Made by a program: the position numbers and the translations under genes. From the NCBI RefSeq assembly GCF_029948125.1, contig NZ_JASAMB010000003.1:186001-250000 (forward strand): a stretch of DNA of 64,000 nt. The letters run 5' to 3'. Source of the DNA: Catellatospora sp. KI3 (GTDB taxonomy: Bacteria; Actinomycetota; Actinomycetes; Mycobacteriales; Micromonosporaceae). Under the pieces are notes generated by a model. That model did not search any database. It saw only the letters and a list, made by a program, of their open reading frames with translations, and was not told the DNA's origin. This document shows, piece by piece, positions 15,562-23,790 of this stretch; the first letter of the stretch is position 1, and every line of letters starts with the position of its first letter.

Positions 15562-16047
15562 ATGAGCTCCCCAGCAGATCTGACCCGCGACGAGATCATC
15601 GCCGCCAACCTCGCGGCCGTCGACGTGCACTTCCACAACGAGAACGTCGAGAGCATCGACAAGGCCATCTCCGTCTACACCGACGACATCGTGTGGGAGG
15701 TCCCGGCCCGCGGCCTGGTGCTGCGGGACGTGGAGGAGGTCAAGCAGGAGTACCTGAAGATCTTCAGCTCGATGAACATCCACAAGATCACGAACCTGCA
15801 CCGGTTCGCGACCGAGGAGTGGGTGTTCGACGACAGCATCTTCGAATGGACCATCACCGGCGACGGATTCCGCAACGCCCCGTTCCCGGTGGGCACCACC
15901 GTCAGCATCCGGCTGCTGCACGCGTTCAAGATGCGCGACGGCAAGATCTGCCGCGAGCACGGCTACGAGATCTGGCGCGACATCAACGACCGCGACCGCG
16001 TCAACGACGACATCCCCGCCGACGCCACCGTCGAAGTGTTCCACTGA
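15562..16047 (+). CDS. SnoaL/NTF2-like protein
   Basis: 161 residues; ATG 15562 has TAGGAG upstream. A cone-shaped alpha+beta fold of the SnoaL/ketosteroid-isomerase class is suggested by the N-terminal helices, the YTDDIVWEVPARGLVL strand and the C-terminal HAFKMRDGKICREHGYEIWRD strand pair. Such proteins act as cyclases, isomerases, hydroxylases or epoxide hydrolases on small molecules. First gene of the second GntR-controlled operon. Function cannot be fixed from the sequence. Confidence 0.82.
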   Translation: MSSPADLTRDEIIAANLAAVDVHFHNENVESIDKAISVYTDDIVWEVPARGLVLRDVEEVKQEYLKIFSSMNIHKITNLHRFATEEWVFDDSIFEWTITGDGFRNAPFPVGTTVSIRLLHAFKMRDGKICREHGYEIWRDINDRDRVNDDIPADATVEVFH

Positions 16048-16176
16048 CCCACCCGGTGCCCGCACCCGTCGCGCCGGAGCCACCGCCGACGACGTCGAGG
16101 CGCTGCCCAGCCACCTGCCGCAGGCTCGACAGCGCCTCGACGACCCCGCTCACCACCAGCAACCGAAGGAACGTCC

Positions 16177-16620
16177 ATGGCTGACTGCCTCATGTGCACC
16201 CAGGAGACCGCCGACGAGAACTCGGTCGTGTTCCGCGACCAGCTGTGGGCGGCCGAGGTCGTGGCCGGATACGACGTACCGGGCTGGCTCATCCTTCGGG
16301 TACGCCGCCACGCCGAACGCATCACCGGCCTCGACCAGGCAGAACTGGCCACCTTCGCCCAGCGCACCCAGGACGTCGTCGCGGCGGTCACCGAGGTCAC
16401 CGGCGCCCCGGCGACCTACCTGATGGTCTTCGGGGAGGCCTACCCGCACTTCCACGCCCTCATCGCACCCCGCGGCGAGGACGTCCCCGCCGAGATGCGA
16501 GCCGGCAACATCCTCAACCTGCGCCGCGACCACGCCGCACCGGCCGCTGCCGCGGCGCTCGTACCGGACCTGCGGGCGGCGTACCAGCGCCGTGCCCACG
16601 CCGCGTCCGCAGCCGCGTGA
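16177..16620 (+). CDS. HIT-like protein
   Basis: 147 residues; ATG 16177 after GAAGGAA. It has an N-terminal CLMC pair and the C-terminal histidine-triad region reading YPHFHALIAPR, so two histidines of the usual HxHxHxx are kept and the third is replaced by Leu. HIT proteins hydrolyse or transfer nucleotides on dinucleoside polyphosphates and AMP-adducts. It lies in an operon with metabolic enzymes, an unusual setting, so it may act on a pathway intermediate. Catalytic competence with the altered triad is uncertain. Confidence 0.75.
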   Translation: MADCLMCTQETADENSVVFRDQLWAAEVVAGYDVPGWLILRVRRHAERITGLDQAELATFAQRTQDVVAAVTEVTGAPATYLMVFGEAYPHFHALIAPRGEDVPAEMRAGNILNLRRDHAAPAAAAALVPDLRAAYQRRAHAASAAA

Positions 16621-16652
16621 CCCCGCCCGGAGCAGAAAGCGAGCGCCAGGAC

Positions 16653-17789
16653 ATGCCAGCCACGGTCATCAGCAACGTCCGGGTCTTCGACGGAGCACAG
16701 CTCGGCGCCCCGACCACCGTGCTGCTGCACGACGGGCTCATCGGCGCCGGCCCCGCGCCGCGGGCAGCCGAACACGTCGACGGCCGCGGCGGAGCCCTGC
16801 TGCCCGGCTTCATCGACACCCACGCCCACATCGACGACGCCGCCCAGCTGCGCGCCATGGCCCAATGGGGCGTGACGACCGTACTGGACATGGGCGCGGC
16901 GCACCTCGACGCGACGATGAGTCTCAAAGACCGCCCCGGCCTGCCGACCCTCAAGACCGCCGGCCGGGTCGCCAGCGGCCCAGGCTCCATGTTCATCACG
17001 AAGATGGGCTTCCCCGCCTCCACCGGCGTCACCGGACCCGGCGACGCCGCCCGCTTCGTCGCCGACCGGGTCGCCGAACGCTCCGACTACCTGAAAATCA
17101 TCGTCGAGGACCCGAAGATCCCCGGGTCCAAGCCGCTGCCCGCCGACACCGTCGCGGCGCTGGTCACCGCCGCCCACGCCGCGGGCCTATGCACCGTGGC
17201 CCACGTGGTCAGCATCGACACCCTGCGCACCGCGCTGACCGCAGGCGTCGACATCGTCACCCACACCCCGGTGGCCGGCACCCTGGACGACAGCCTGCGG
17301 CACCGGATCGCCGAAAGCGACGTCGCCGTCATCCCGACCCTGGCGATGATGGACGGCGTCGTGCACACCATCGGCGGCCGGCTGCCCATGCGGCTGCTCT
17401 CCCTGGTCGTGCCCGGCCTGCGCATGAGATACCACCACGCGGAATCGGTCGTGGCGGCGTTCGCGGCAGCCGGGAGGGCGATCCTGGTGGGCACCGACGC
17501 GAACAGCAACCACGACTCGCCCTTCCAGCCGCCGTACGGGCAGTCGCTGCACGACGAACTCGCCCGCCTCGTCGCCGCCGGACTGACCCCCGCGCAGGCG
17601 CTGCGCGGCGCGACCTCGCTCGCCGCGGACACCTTCGCGCTGACCGACCGCGGCACGATCTCCCCCGGCAGCAGGGCCGACGTCGTCCTCATCGACGGCG
17701 ACCCGACCCGCGACATCGCCGCCACCCGCGCCATCCGCGGGGTGTGGATCGCCGGCGACCGCGTCAGACCGGAAGGGACGAACCGTTGA
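16653..17789 (+). CDS. Amidohydrolase (metal-dependent, imidazolonepropionase/prolidase-like)
   Basis: 378 residues from ATG 16653. The metal site motif is PGFIDTHAHIDD, followed by KIIVEDP (the position of the bridging carboxylated Lys), AHVVSIDT, the histidine in DIVTHTP and the catalytic Asp in LVGTDANSNHD. The C-terminal small domain ends with GTISPGSRADVVLIDGDP. No signal peptide. It hydrolyses a C-N or lactone bond of an unknown substrate. The TGA stop overlaps the TTG start of the next gene (TTGA), so translation is coupled. Confidence 0.9.
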   Translation: MPATVISNVRVFDGAQLGAPTTVLLHDGLIGAGPAPRAAEHVDGRGGALLPGFIDTHAHIDDAAQLRAMAQWGVTTVLDMGAAHLDATMSLKDRPGLPTLKTAGRVASGPGSMFITKMGFPASTGVTGPGDAARFVADRVAERSDYLKIIVEDPKIPGSKPLPADTVAALVTAAHAAGLCTVAHVVSIDTLRTALTAGVDIVTHTPVAGTLDDSLRHRIAESDVAVIPTLAMMDGVVHTIGGRLPMRLLSLVVPGLRMRYHHAESVVAAFAAAGRAILVGTDANSNHDSPFQPPYGQSLHDELARLVAAGLTPAQALRGATSLAADTFALTDRGTISPGSRADVVLIDGDPTRDIAATRAIRGVWIAGDRVRPEGTNR

Positions 17790-18673
17790 TCCTCGTCACC
17801 GCGGCGAACGGCAACCAGGGGCGGCTGCTCGTACCGAAACTGCTCGCGTCGGGCCTGTCCGTCCGCGCCTGCGTCCAGACCGAACGCTCCGCCGGGCGGC
17901 TGCGCGCACTGGGCGTCACCGACGTGGTCGTCGGCGACATCACCGAACCGGAGATCCTGGCCGGAGCCGTCAAAGGCGTCGAGAAGATCTACCACATCGG
18001 ACCGACGCTGCACCCCCGTGAACGGGACATGGGCATGGCCCTGGTCGACGCGGCCCGCGCCGAAGGCGTACCCCACTTCGTGTTCAGCTCGGTGCTGCAC
18101 GCGATCACCACCGACCTGGTCCAGCACGAGATCAAACGCGACGTCGAGGAGCACCTGCTGTCCTCCGGGCTGGAGTTCACCATCCTCCAGCCGTCCAACT
18201 ACATGCTCCCGCTCAAGCTCCGACCGGTCTTCGAGCGCGGCGTCTTCGAACTGTCCTGGTCACTGGAGCGCCGCCAGTCACTGGTCGACCTCGGCGACGT
18301 CACCGACGTGGCGCACGCCGTGCTGACCGACGGCGCGCGGCACGCCGGCGCCACCTACGAACTGGTGGGGCCGGGCCGCTACACCGCCCACGAACTAGCC
18401 GAGATCATGAGCCGGGTGCTCGGCCGGCCCATCGAGGTCCGCGAGATCGACGCCGACACCTACCTCAGGGCATGGGTCGGCGACACCGACCCGCGGCAGG
18501 TCGCCCACCAGGTCCGAGTGCTCCGCGCGATCACCGCCCGCTACAGCAGCCACGACTTCGTGGGCAACCCCAACGTGCTGACCTGGCTGCTGCGGCGGCC
18601 ACCCACCACCTTCGAGGACTACGTGCGCGCCCAGTACACGGCATTCACCCGGCAGGACAGCCCATGGAACTGA
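17786..18673 (+). CDS. NmrA-like NAD(P)-binding protein
   Basis: 295 residues from TTG 17786, with GGAAGG nine bases upstream; this start overlaps the amidohydrolase stop by 4 nt and fits the fold's very N-terminal first strand ([19 protein letters not shown]). The TAxGxxG-type loop binds the dinucleotide. The Ser in FVFSSVLH and YM in NYMLPL are NmrA-type rather than classical SDR catalytic residues. C-terminal [12 protein letters not shown] is typical of the family. Probable reductase or epimerase-like step in the operon. Confidence 0.85.
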   Translation: MILVTAANGNQGRLLVPKLLASGLSVRACVQTERSAGRLRALGVTDVVVGDITEPEILAGAVKGVEKIYHIGPTLHPRERDMGMALVDAARAEGVPHFVFSSVLHAITTDLVQHEIKRDVEEHLLSSGLEFTILQPSNYMLPLKLRPVFERGVFELSWSLERRQSLVDLGDVTDVAHAVLTDGARHAGATYELVGPGRYTAHELAEIMSRVLGRPIEVREIDADTYLRAWVGDTDPRQVAHQVRVLRAITARYSSHDFVGNPNVLTWLLRRPPTTFEDYVRAQYTAFTRQDSPWN

Positions 18674-19416
18674 CCGGCAACACCATCCTGATCACCGGCG
18701 GCGGCTCCGGCATCGGCCGCGGCCTGGCCGAGGAGCTGCACCGCCGAGGCAACCAGGTCATCATCGCCGGCCGCCGGGCCGCGCTGCTCGACGAGGTCGC
18801 CGCAGGCTGCCCCGGCATGAGCACCGTGACCATGGACGTGTCCGACGCGGCAAGCATCCAACGCGTGACCGCGCAGGTGCTCGCCGACCATCCCGCGCTC
18901 AACGTCGTCATCAGCAACGCCGGCATCATGTCCGGCGACGACCCCGGCCGGCCCGTCGACGACGGCCTGCTGACCGCCACCGTCGCCACCAACCTGCTCG
19001 GGCCGATCCGCCTGGTCTCAGCACTGATCGACCACCTGCACCGGCAACCGGCGGCGACCATCGTCATCGTCTCCTCGATGCTCGGCTACGCGCCGCTGGC
19101 GTCGTCGTCCATCTACTCCGCGACCAAGGCGGCGCTGCACTCCTACACCCTTTCGCTGCGCTACCGGCTCCAGGGCAGCTCGATCGAGGTCCTGGAGATC
19201 GCACCGCCGTACACCCAGACCGCGCTGATGGATGTCAACCTCACCGACGCTCGCGCCATGCCGCTGGCCGAGTACCTCGCCGAGACCATGCGAGTACTGG
19301 AGACCGACGAGGTGGAGATCCTCGTCGAACGGGCGCGGCAGCGCCGCGACGCGCAACGTCCGGACGAAGTCGGCGTGACGACCCGGTTCAACGACCTCAT
19401 GAACACCCGGCAGTAG
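18664..19416 (+). CDS. Short-chain dehydrogenase/reductase (DltE-like)
   Basis: 250 residues; ATG 18664 overlaps the upstream gene by 10 nt. The cofactor loop is [16 protein letters not shown], with NAG in ISNAGIM, catalytic Ser in [10 protein letters not shown] and the YxxxK as YSATK. It belongs to the COG3967-like group of uncharacterised reductases. Last gene of the operon starting at 15562. The substrate is probably a carbonyl intermediate of the same pathway. Confidence 0.9.
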   Translation: MELTGNTILITGGGSGIGRGLAEELHRRGNQVIIAGRRAALLDEVAAGCPGMSTVTMDVSDAASIQRVTAQVLADHPALNVVISNAGIMSGDDPGRPVDDGLLTATVATNLLGPIRLVSALIDHLHRQPAATIVIVSSMLGYAPLASSSIYSATKAALHSYTLSLRYRLQGSSIEVLEIAPPYTQTALMDVNLTDARAMPLAEYLAETMRVLETDEVEILVERARQRRDAQRPDEVGVTTRFNDLMNTRQ

Positions 19417-19706
19417 CCGATCGCGGCGTTGGCGGCCGCTTGGCTGAGCGAGGTCTTCGAAGCCTCCCGGCGGACCTGCGCCGGTTTCTGCGACGCGATC
19501 ATCCGCGCGGCGGCACCTGACCTGTTCACGTCGCGCACCGGCGTGAAACCGGGCAGCAGGACATCGGCGACGCACGATACGGTGTGCGACGGCGGGGGCC
19601 TCGGTAGCGCGATGAGGTATTGCTTCGGCTCCCGTCGACGATCGCCGCAGCATGGCTCGTGCCCCTCCTGCGGCAGTCCGCCGCCTCGCGCCGAAGGAGT
19701 CCGTCT

Positions 19707-20636
19707 TTGCCCACCCGTGCACCCCACCTCGCCGTCCGGGTCGTCGCGCTGGTATCAGCCGCCTGCACGCTGATCGCCTGCGGGACCGGGTCCGATTCGG
19801 ACCTGCCGACCATTCCCATCGCCGTCGCGGCGTCGACGTCGCCGGCCGCGCCACTGACCGCGCCTGAGTACCAGCAGCTGCTCGCCGCCGCCGACGCCGA
19901 ACTGCGCACCGCCGTGGCGGGCTTCGCGCCCGCACGTACCAGCGGGGCCGTCCGAGCGGCCAGCGACGCCCTGTCCAAGACCGCGGCAGCCGTCCGCACC
20001 CGGCTCATGGCAGCGGTGGTGCCGCCGTCGGCGACATCCGGCCACGCGTCGCTGCTGCGTGCGCTGGACACCTTGGCGTTCCAGGCGAAGGGCGGCGGCT
20101 CGCTGTGCGCGGGGTCGGCCGCGCTCGCCGCGCTGAGCCAGTCTCCGGCGGTCGCCGACCTGCGTGCGGCGGCTGACACGCTCGCCAAGGCCGACCCGAC
20201 GTTCCAGTTCGGCAAGTCACTGCCGGGCAGGACGCAACTGGCCAACCGCAGGCTCACCAACGGGACGATGGTCAAGAAGCTGTCCTCGCGCGGACCGGGT
20301 GAACTGAAGGTCACGAACGCGTCCAGTGACGCCGTGATCAGCCTGGTGAGGTCCGGCAGCAAGAGCCCCAGCGTGAGCGTGTACGTGCGCGGGTCGGGAA
20401 GTTACACGGTCAGGGGCGTGCCCAACGGCACCTACTCGGTGTTCTACACCAGCGGCAAGGACTGGGACGCGAAGGCCAAGGCCTTCACGCAGCAGTGCGC
20501 CTTCGCCAGGTTCGACGATCCGCTGAAGTACAGCACCAGCGGAGGCCAGTACACCATCTGGACGATCAGCCTGAAGAAGGTCGTCGGCGGCAACGCGTCG
20601 TCGAGTGCCGTCGATCCGGACGCCTTCCCCGGCTGA
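19707..20636 (+). CDS. Secreted lipoprotein of unknown function
   Basis: 309 residues from TTG 19707, chosen because GAAGGAG precedes it and it gives a correct lipoprotein signal: Arg, a hydrophobic stretch and the lipobox LIAC followed by GTGSDSD. A helical Ala-rich domain (about residues 50-170) is followed by a small beta-rich domain (KVTNASSDAVISLV ... GSYTVRGVPNGTYSVFYTSG) that looks like a carbohydrate-binding or Ig-like sandwich. It is anchored on the outer face of the membrane. Upstream 19417-19706 has no convincing gene. Confidence 0.78.
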   Translation: MPTRAPHLAVRVVALVSAACTLIACGTGSDSDLPTIPIAVAASTSPAAPLTAPEYQQLLAAADAELRTAVAGFAPARTSGAVRAASDALSKTAAAVRTRLMAAVVPPSATSGHASLLRALDTLAFQAKGGGSLCAGSAALAALSQSPAVADLRAAADTLAKADPTFQFGKSLPGRTQLANRRLTNGTMVKKLSSRGPGELKVTNASSDAVISLVRSGSKSPSVSVYVRGSGSYTVRGVPNGTYSVFYTSGKDWDAKAKAFTQQCAFARFDDPLKYSTSGGQYTIWTISLKKVVGGNASSSAVDPDAFPG

Positions 20637-20772
20637 CACCGACATGCCGGTGGGGCGCGGACATCATGCCGCGTCCCACCGGCTCCGCGATGCCGAGCAG
20701 CCCCGCCCGACGGAATCCCGTCACTGCCGCATGAAGCTGTCGGAGCGATACGCGGCATGCTTGGATGTCTAT

Positions 20773-21894
20773 ATGCAGACCGCGCCAGTTTCACCGTTGG
20801 ATCCGCCGGCTCATGAGGTGTCCTGGGTCGAGCAAGCCGCCGAACTGGCCGGGGAGTTCGCGCAGCGGGCGGCCGAGTTCGACGAGACGGCGCAGCTGCC
20901 GACGGTGAACCTCCGTCGGCTGCACGAAGCGGGCTTCGACATGGCGTGGCTGCCGCACAACCACGGCGGCCAGGGCCTGTCCTGGGTGACGTTCGGCAGG
21001 GTGCTGGCGACGATCGCGAGCGCGTGCCCGTCGACGGCGACGATCTGGCTGATGCACCTGGGCGCGGCCTACGGCCTGGTGCACATGAGCGGCGAGGACA
21101 ACGCCGGGTTCTTCGCGCGGGAACTGGCGGGCGGCAAGCGCTTCGCGAACGCACTGTCCGAGCCGACGAGCGGGAACCTGTTCCTCATGCCGCTGCAGAC
21201 CGCCCGGCCCACCGACGGCGGGTTCGTGCTCGACGGGGCGAAGCGGTTCGTGTCAGGGTGCGAGATCGCGGACTATCTGCTCGTCAACGCGCTGGTCGAC
21301 GACGCGCCCGCGTTCTTCGGCATCACCCCCGACGACACGCTCAAGCTGGTCCCCATCTGGGACAGCGTCGGGCTGCGCGCCACCCGCAGCCAGCTCATCA
21401 CCTTCGAGGGCACCGTGCTTCCCGAGGACCGCAGGTGCACGAGGTTCACCGAGGAGCCGAACCCGATCCCCATCGGGCTGCCGTTCCTGTCTATCGGTGT
21501 CGCGGAGGCGGCGCTGGCCGCGCTGCGGCAGCACGCCGCCGGTCGGGTCATCCCGACCACGGGACAGCCCCTGGCTGACATGCAGTGGGTGCAGTTCGCC
21601 GCCGCGACCGAGCACGTACGCCTGCGAGCCGCGACGTTGCTGGCCGCGCACACGGCTTGGCTGGCTGATCAGCGTTCACCGCTGGCCAACCCGAGCTCGC
21701 TCGAGGCCAAGCTGCTGGCCAACGAGGTGGCCAAGGACGTGGCGGCGCTGGGCGTGAAGGTCGGCGGCGGGTCGGGGTACCTCAAGAACTCCCCGATCCA
21801 GAGGCACTTCCGCGATGCGCAGGCCGGGGCGCTCATGGCGTACTCGGCGGAAGTGTGCCAGGCGGAGATCGGCAAAGCGATCATGACCCCGTAA
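20773..21894 (+). CDS. Acyl-CoA dehydrogenase-family flavoprotein
   Basis: 373 residues from ATG 20773; ATG 20731 is an alternative and neither has a strong ribosome site. The N-terminal helical domain contains HNHGGQGLSWVTFGRVL, the middle beta domain contains ALSEPTSGN and GAKRFVSGC, and the C-terminal four-helix bundle ends with the IQRHFRDAQAG motif. It could be a dehydrogenase or a DszC/HsaA-like flavin-dependent monooxygenase; the usual catalytic Glu of acyl-CoA dehydrogenases is not obvious. Monocistronic, ending at a hairpin shared with the convergent DUF3050 gene. Confidence 0.82.
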   Translation: MQTAPVSPLDPPAHEVSWVEQAAELAGEFAQRAAEFDETAQLPTVNLRRLHEAGFDMAWLPHNHGGQGLSWVTFGRVLATIASACPSTATIWLMHLGAAYGLVHMSGEDNAGFFARELAGGKRFANALSEPTSGNLFLMPLQTARPTDGGFVLDGAKRFVSGCEIADYLLVNALVDDAPAFFGITPDDTLKLVPIWDSVGLRATRSQLITFEGTVLPEDRRCTRFTEEPNPIPIGLPFLSIGVAEAALAALRQHAAGRVIPTTGQPLADMQWVQFAAATEHVRLRAATLLAAHTAWLADQRSPLANPSSLEAKLLANEVAKDVAALGVKVGGGSGYLKNSPIQRHFRDAQAGALMAYSAEVCQAEIGKAIMTP

Positions 21895-21924
21895 CAGCGA
21901 TCTGCGAGCGCACCTGCGGTCAGT

Positions 21925-21959
21925 TCAGCTCCCGGCCGCTTTGGCGTACCGGGAGCTGA
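21925..21959. terminator. Bidirectional hairpin terminator
   Basis: TCAGCTCCCGG (21925-21935) pairs perfectly with CCGGGAGCTGA (21949-21959), 13-nt loop. It lies between the convergent flavoprotein and DUF3050 genes. Confidence 0.7.
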
Positions 21960-22045
21960 CCGGATCCGATTCGGGTCCGCGGGTTGCCGGGACCTCAGCG
22001 GGGCCGGGCACGGTGGTGCCCGTATCGACGGACGAGGGCCGGCGT

Positions 22046-22831
22046 CTACGCCTTGATCGCCGCGGTGATCCCGTCCCACAGCCGCACGCGAGCGTTGAGC
22101 GTCGAGGTGACGGCCGTCGCGCACTCCTGCCACTTCTGCTGGTCGTCACCGCACAGGTCGGCCAGCATCTGCATCGCCATCGGGGTGTGCTCCTCGTCGT
22201 CGACCTGGATGTGGCGGCGCAGGTAGTCGACGAAGAGGCCGAGGTTGCCGACGTTCTCGTTGACGTCGACGACCTGCTGGAACATCTCGGGGATGAGGTC
22301 CTCGCGGCCGAACGCGAACGCGGCGGCCTGGCAGTGCAGCGGCAGGGTCTGGATGAACGCGAACGTGCTGTTCACGAACTCGGCAGACGGGGCCGGGACC
22401 GCGACCGCCGCCAACGCCTCGGACACCGGCGTGCCGGAGCGGATCAGGTCGATGAACCGCTCGATGACCGAGGTGTCGGCACCGGCCTGCGCCATGCCCT
22501 GGAGGTACAGCTCGAAGTGGCTGATGAACCCGCCACCCAGCTCGTCACTCTCCTCCACCAGCACGATGTCGTTGATCAGGCGGCGGCTCGACGTCGGCCC
22601 AGCCGGGACCCACGGCACGTCCACGCAGGTCAGGCTGCGCTGCAACGACTTCAGCAGCGACATGAAGTCCCACACCGCGTAGACGTGGTGCTCCATGAAG
22701 GTCACGATGGCGGCGTGCGAGTCCAGCCGGGTGTACATCTCGTGCTTGACGACTTCCAGGCGGGTTGCCGCCACCGCCGCTTTGAGCTCGCTGATCCCCG
22801 CGTGGGTCTGATCCCATTCGTACCGTGACAT
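22046..22831 (-). CDS. DUF3050 protein (haem-oxygenase-like helical fold)
   Basis: 261 residues; ATG 22831 with GGAGG upstream. The signature [20 protein letters not shown] is near residue 45, followed by [19 protein letters not shown] and [13 protein letters not shown]. The spaced Glu/His residues (EHH, E-S-D-E, H, D-E-E-H) are in positions that could bind a di-iron centre, as in haem-oxygenase-like oxidases; that is inference. It is divergent from a TetR gene, which may regulate it: CTCAAGT occurs twice in the 185-bp gap (22852 and 22970). Confidence 0.85.
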   Translation of the reverse strand: MSRYEWDQTHAGISELKAAVAATRLEVVKHEMYTRLDSHAAIVTFMEHHVYAVWDFMSLLKSLQRSLTCVDVPWVPAGPTSSRRLINDIVLVEESDELGGGFISHFELYLQGMAQAGADTSVIERFIDLIRSGTPVSEALAAVAVPAPSAEFVNSTFAFIQTLPLHCQAAAFAFGREDLIPEMFQQVVDVNENVGNLGLFVDYLRRHIQVDDEEHTPMAMQMLADLCGDDQQKWQECATAVTSTLNARVRLWDGITAAIKA

Positions 22832-23016
22832 AGCGCTGCCCTCCGCCAGAACTCAAGTGAGATTCGAGAAACCGATGGTTAACGAATTGCCAGAAGGCTA
22901 AGCCGGTTCGGTGGTGCCACACAACCCACCGGGGCAGCACTTTTCGCCTTTAAGTCGAGGCAGCCCTCAAGTTATCGCAAGAATATGAGGACCCCCTCCG
23001 GTTGTATGCTTGGCGG

Positions 23017-23673
23017 GTGACGCCACGCAAGCCGCCGCCGCTTCGCAAAGACGCGCGCCGAAACCGGACGGCATTACTGACCGCGGCCAAGGCCGCATTC
23101 GCGGAGGAGGGCCTCAACGCCACCCTGGAGGGCATCGCCCGCCGTGCCGAGGTGTCCATCGGCACGCTCTACCGCCACTTCCCGACCCGGATGGACCTGG
23201 TAGCCGTCGTCATCGCCGACAAGAAGCGGGCCTGGATCAAAGCCGCCGAAGCGGCCGTGGCGATGGAATCAGCCTGGGACGGGCTGGCCTTCTTCCTGGA
23301 GCGCACCTGCGAGCTGCAGGCCGGCGACCTCGCCTTCAACGACATCGCCTCGATGCGCTTCCCGCACGCACCCGGCATCGAAGCCGCCCGCAAACGCGCC
23401 TACGACCTCGGCGGCCGCATCATCGAGCGAGCCCAGGCGGAGGGAACCCTGCGGCCCGACCTCACCGCCGCGGACCTCGCCTTCATCGTCTGGGCCCAGT
23501 CCCGCATCAGCGAGGCCACCCACGCCGTCGACCCGGACGCATGGCGCCGCTACCTCGCCATCACCCTCGACGGCCTACGCGCGGGCGCGGCTCACCCGCT
23601 GGCCGTCACCCCCCTCCGCCCGCGCCAGGTCATGCGCGCCCAGCTGGAGCTCGGCCGTCGCCGCCTGCGCTGA
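23017..23673 (+). CDS. TetR-family transcriptional regulator
   Basis: 218 residues from GTG 23017; TATGCT lies seven bases upstream, so the mRNA may be leaderless. TTG 23002 in frame is an alternative. The HTH is clear: RTALLTAAKAAFAEEGLNA ... GIARRAEVSIGTLYRHFPTR. The C-terminal ligand domain is like those of the SbtR/TetR_C_33 group. Divergent from DUF3050, which is the probable target. Confidence 0.9.
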   Translation: MTPRKPPPLRKDARRNRTALLTAAKAAFAEEGLNATLEGIARRAEVSIGTLYRHFPTRMDLVAVVIADKKRAWIKAAEAAVAMESAWDGLAFFLERTCELQAGDLAFNDIASMRFPHAPGIEAARKRAYDLGGRIIERAQAEGTLRPDLTAADLAFIVWAQSRISEATHAVDPDAWRRYLAITLDGLRAGAAHPLAVTPLRPRQVMRAQLELGRRRLR

Positions 23674-23790
23674 GCCGGGCACCGGCCCGCCCAGCCGCCT
23701 TCCGGGGACCGGCCCGGTCGATCGGACGGTTGCCGACGGGTGCGCGACAGTGCGGAGAAATCGGGACCGGGTGCTCCATACAGTGCCGCC

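Noticed and set aside
19417..19706. A gene in the gap before the lipoprotein
   Set aside because: Open frames exist on both strands but none has a ribosome site, a motif or sensible composition.
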